Shown here: piece by piece, positions 62,314 through 64,000 of the stretch
Position numbering within the stretch: the first letter of the stretch is position 1
Layout: the number at the start of each line of letters is the position of its first letter
Assembly: GCF_012985205.1 (NCBI RefSeq)
Contig: NZ_JABEKS010000001.1
Location: 186,001 to 250,000 of the forward strand
Direction of reading: 5' to 3'
Source: Planctomonas sp. JC2975
GTDB taxonomy: Bacteria; Actinomycetota; Actinomycetes; Actinomycetales; Microbacteriaceae
Length of the DNA stretch: 64,000 bases
Made by a program: the position numbers and the translations under genes
Notes under the pieces: generated by a model
Database searches by the model: none
The model's input: the letters and a program-made list of their open reading frames with translations, nothing else
What the model was told of the DNA's origin: nothing

Positions 62314-63309
62314 TCAGCTCGCTCGCTCGAGCGGCGCACCGGCCGCTCCGACCGACGCTGTGTCGGGTTCCGCGGTGTGCACGCTCGGGAACAGCTGCGG
62401 ATTGACGTCGAGCAGCACGCGCAGCGCTCCCACCCAGACCATCGCAGCGAGAACGAGATGCACTGCGACAAGCAGGGCAGGCAGCGCGGTCAGCGCCTGG
62501 ATGAGTCCGACGACGCCCTGCAGCGCAACGATGACGAGGAATCCGAGCGTGCGGACGAGTGGGAGCGTGGCGTGGGAGCGCCAGAGCAGCATCGCCAGCA
62601 CGACGGCGACGACGAGCGTCGAGGCACCGAGCACACCGTGCACGATCGTGATGTCGATCCAATCGAAGCCCATGCGGGGAACGTCGGCCGAGTCGCCGGA
62701 GTGAGGTCCGGATCCGGAGACGAGGGTTCCGACCACGATGAGCACGGCGGTGAGGGCCGCCAACGCCCAGCTCAGGGCGCGGGCGGCTGCGGTGATGCGG
62801 GCGCGGGCATCCGCGGTCACCGGCTTCTCGTGCACTCGGTGCCAGGTGAGCGTCGTCGTCGTGAGCAGGCCCATCGCCATCACGAAGTGGAACGCCACGA
62901 CGTACGGGTTGAGGCCCGTCCACACGCTGATGCCGCCGGCGACAGCGTTCACCACGACGAGCCAGAACTGCGACCAGGCAAGGCGCGTGATGCTGCGCAC
63001 ACGCGGCCGCTGCAGCCTGGCGGCGATGATCACCCACGCCACGGCGACGCACAGCAGCACGGTGAGCATGCGATTGGAGAACTCGATCAGGGCGTGGATG
63101 CCCATGGCCGGCGTCGGCGTGATCGAGCTCGCGTCACAGGTCGGCCAGGTCGGGCAGCCCAGACCGGAGCCGGTGACGCGCACGATGCCGCCACCGAGCA
63201 CGATGAGGATGCTCACGACGAGAGACGCGGTGGTCGCCCAGCGGAGCGACCGCGGCGAAAGCGTCCAGCGGTCGGCGAGCCAGCCGAGCGGGGTTTTCAG
63301 CGTTGCCAC
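62314..63309 (-). CDS. ctaA: Heme A synthase (COX15/CtaA)
   Basis: Oxidises heme O to heme A for cytochrome aa3. The 331 residues have about eight membrane helices. Conserved parts include GGIVRVTGSGLGCPTWPTC near 40-58, HALIEFSNRMLT with a heme-ligand His, and HFVMAMGLL and VHGVLGAS with further His residues. The cysteines in GCPTWPTC fit the CtaA disulfide pair. GTG 63309 starts the gene just after ctaB. It feeds SURF1-assisted oxidase assembly. Confidence 0.93.
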   Translation of the reverse strand: MATLKTPLGWLADRWTLSPRSLRWATTASLVVSILIVLGGGIVRVTGSGLGCPTWPTCDASSITPTPAMGIHALIEFSNRMLTVLLCVAVAWVIIAARLQRPRVRSITRLAWSQFWLVVVNAVAGGISVWTGLNPYVVAFHFVMAMGLLTTTTLTWHRVHEKPVTADARARITAAARALSWALAALTAVLIVVGTLVSGSGPHSGDSADVPRMGFDWIDITIVHGVLGASTLVVAVVLAMLLWRSHATLPLVRTLGFLVIVALQGVVGLIQALTALPALLVAVHLVLAAMVWVGALRVLLDVNPQLFPSVHTAEPDTASVGAAGAPLERAS

Positions 63310-63311
63310 GA

Positions 63312-64000
63312 TCAGAACGGGAGGAGGGGATCGATGGCGATCGCCACGAACAGCACCGACAGATACGTGATCGAGCCGTGGAAGACGCGCATCGGCGAAG
63401 GATTCTCGTGGCGGATCGCGAGGGCGTACAGGCGGTGCGTCTCGTAGACGAACCAGACGCCGGAGACCAGCGCCGTCACGGTGTAGACGAGTCCCATGTG
63501 CGCAACGGGGATGAGCAGCAGCGAGCACGCGACAGTCGCCCAGGCGTACAGGATGACCTGCAGTCCGACGACGGCGCGACCGCGCGTCACGCCCAGCATG
63601 GGCACCCCGACCGACTTGTAGTCGTCGCGGTACTTCATGGACAGCGGCCAGTAGTGCGGCGGGGTCCAGAGGAACACCACGCCGAACAGGATGAACGGTG
63701 CCCAGTCGAGCGAGCCGGTCACGGCGGCCCAGCCGATGAGCACGGGGAAGCATCCAGCGATCCCGCCCCAGATGATGTTCTGCTGGGTGCGGCGCTTCAG
63801 CCAGAGCGTGTAGATGAAGACGTAGAAGAGGATGGCGGCCACCGAGAGCACGGCGGCGAGCCAGTTCGTCGTGAAGCACAGCCACACCGTGGAGCCGACC
63901 GCGAGTGTCCACGAGAAGACGTACGCTTCGCGCGGCGTCAGTTCGCCGGTGACGAGCGGCCGCTTCTTGGTGCGGTTCATCACCTTGTCGATGTCGCGGT
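63312..64000 (-). CDS. ctaB: Protoheme IX farnesyltransferase (heme O synthase), N-terminus cut
   Basis: UbiA-family prenyltransferase that adds farnesyl to heme B. The visible 229 codons begin inside the first conserved motif ([18 protein letters not shown]), so the N-terminal part is beyond the window. The remaining helices and the second motif region [13 protein letters not shown] are intact. It lies two bases upstream of ctaA on the minus strand, giving the conserved ctaB-ctaA order. Confidence 0.95.
   Translation of the reverse strand, partial: RDIDKVMNRTKKRPLVTGELTPREAYVFSWTLAVGSTVWLCFTTNWLAAVLSVAAILFYVFIYTLWLKRRTQQNIIWGGIAGCFPVLIGWAAVTGSLDWAPFILFGVVFLWTPPHYWPLSMKYRDDYKSVGVPMLGVTRGRAVVGLQVILYAWATVACSLLLIPVAHMGLVYTVTALVSGVWFVYETHRLYALAIRHENPSPMRVFHGSITYLSVLFVAIAIDPLLPF

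Overview
The window is a compact, high-GC actinobacterial chromosome segment. Taxonomic markers visible in it are RbpA, MshC (mycothiol synthesis), PafB/PafC, HelY, an ImuA'-ImuB-DnaE2 mutasome, GlgM/TreS/GlgC, a SufBDC system with an inserted Rieske protein, and type B bL31 without zinc cysteines. This fits Microbacteriaceae-type Micrococcales, but the genus cannot be settled from sequence alone. About 60 genes fill nearly all of the 64 kb. There is no CRISPR array, intact insertion sequence, prophage or rRNA.

Layout. 0-8 kb: truncated SDR, NfeD-SPFH membrane pair, glycerophosphodiesterase and rbpA, converging on lnt and helY. 8-14 kb, minus strand: the conserved block HAD, trmI, FKBP lipoprotein, pafB, pafC, small membrane protein, tatA, tatC. 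In many actinobacteria the Pup-proteasome genes lie between trmI and the FKBP gene; here only 59 bp separate them. 14-19 kb: PAC2 gene, mshC, uppP, M20 peptidase, tRNA-Leu(GAG). 19-21 kb: SUMF1-like gene and MscS-type channel. 21-28 kb: DNA-damage island with SRAP divergent from imuA'-imuB-dnaE2, whose promoter carries a LexA-type box and looks leaderless. 28-36 kb: CsbD, DUF6328, an Lrp/PLP-enzyme pair, a superfamily II helicase, SGNH hydrolase, APH-like kinase, ECF sigma factor. 36-45 kb: RibD-like reductase, DD-carboxypeptidase, TrmH methyltransferase, sirtuin, histidine phosphatase, glycosyltransferase, alpha/beta hydrolase, trehalose synthase, exonuclease. 45-50 kb: broken phosphotransferase gene, rpmE2, ABC ATPase, divergent glgM/glgC, serB. 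50-64 kb: SURF1, FabG-like reductase, ABC-F, GNAT, Suf cluster, DUF899/TetR pair, lone MalG-type permease, ctaA, truncated ctaB.

Genes that work together: trmI to tatC form a long minus-strand run with short gaps or overlaps. PafBC and the LexA-boxed mutasome with SRAP give the region two DNA-damage response arms. SURF1, CtaA and CtaB serve cytochrome aa3 assembly. TreS, GlgM and GlgC serve trehalose/glycogen metabolism. SufB, SufD, SufC, the Rieske protein and the DUF59 protein serve Fe-S cluster assembly.

The most notable observations are the missing Pup-proteasome block beside retained pafBC, the leaderless LexA-box promoter of the mutasome, and an APH-family pseudogene whose frame was broken by a 28-bp tandem duplication. 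Others are a 16-bp copy of the tRNA-Leu 3' end 156 bp downstream of the original, a pair of 32-bp hairpin repeats, and an orphan sugar-transporter permease.
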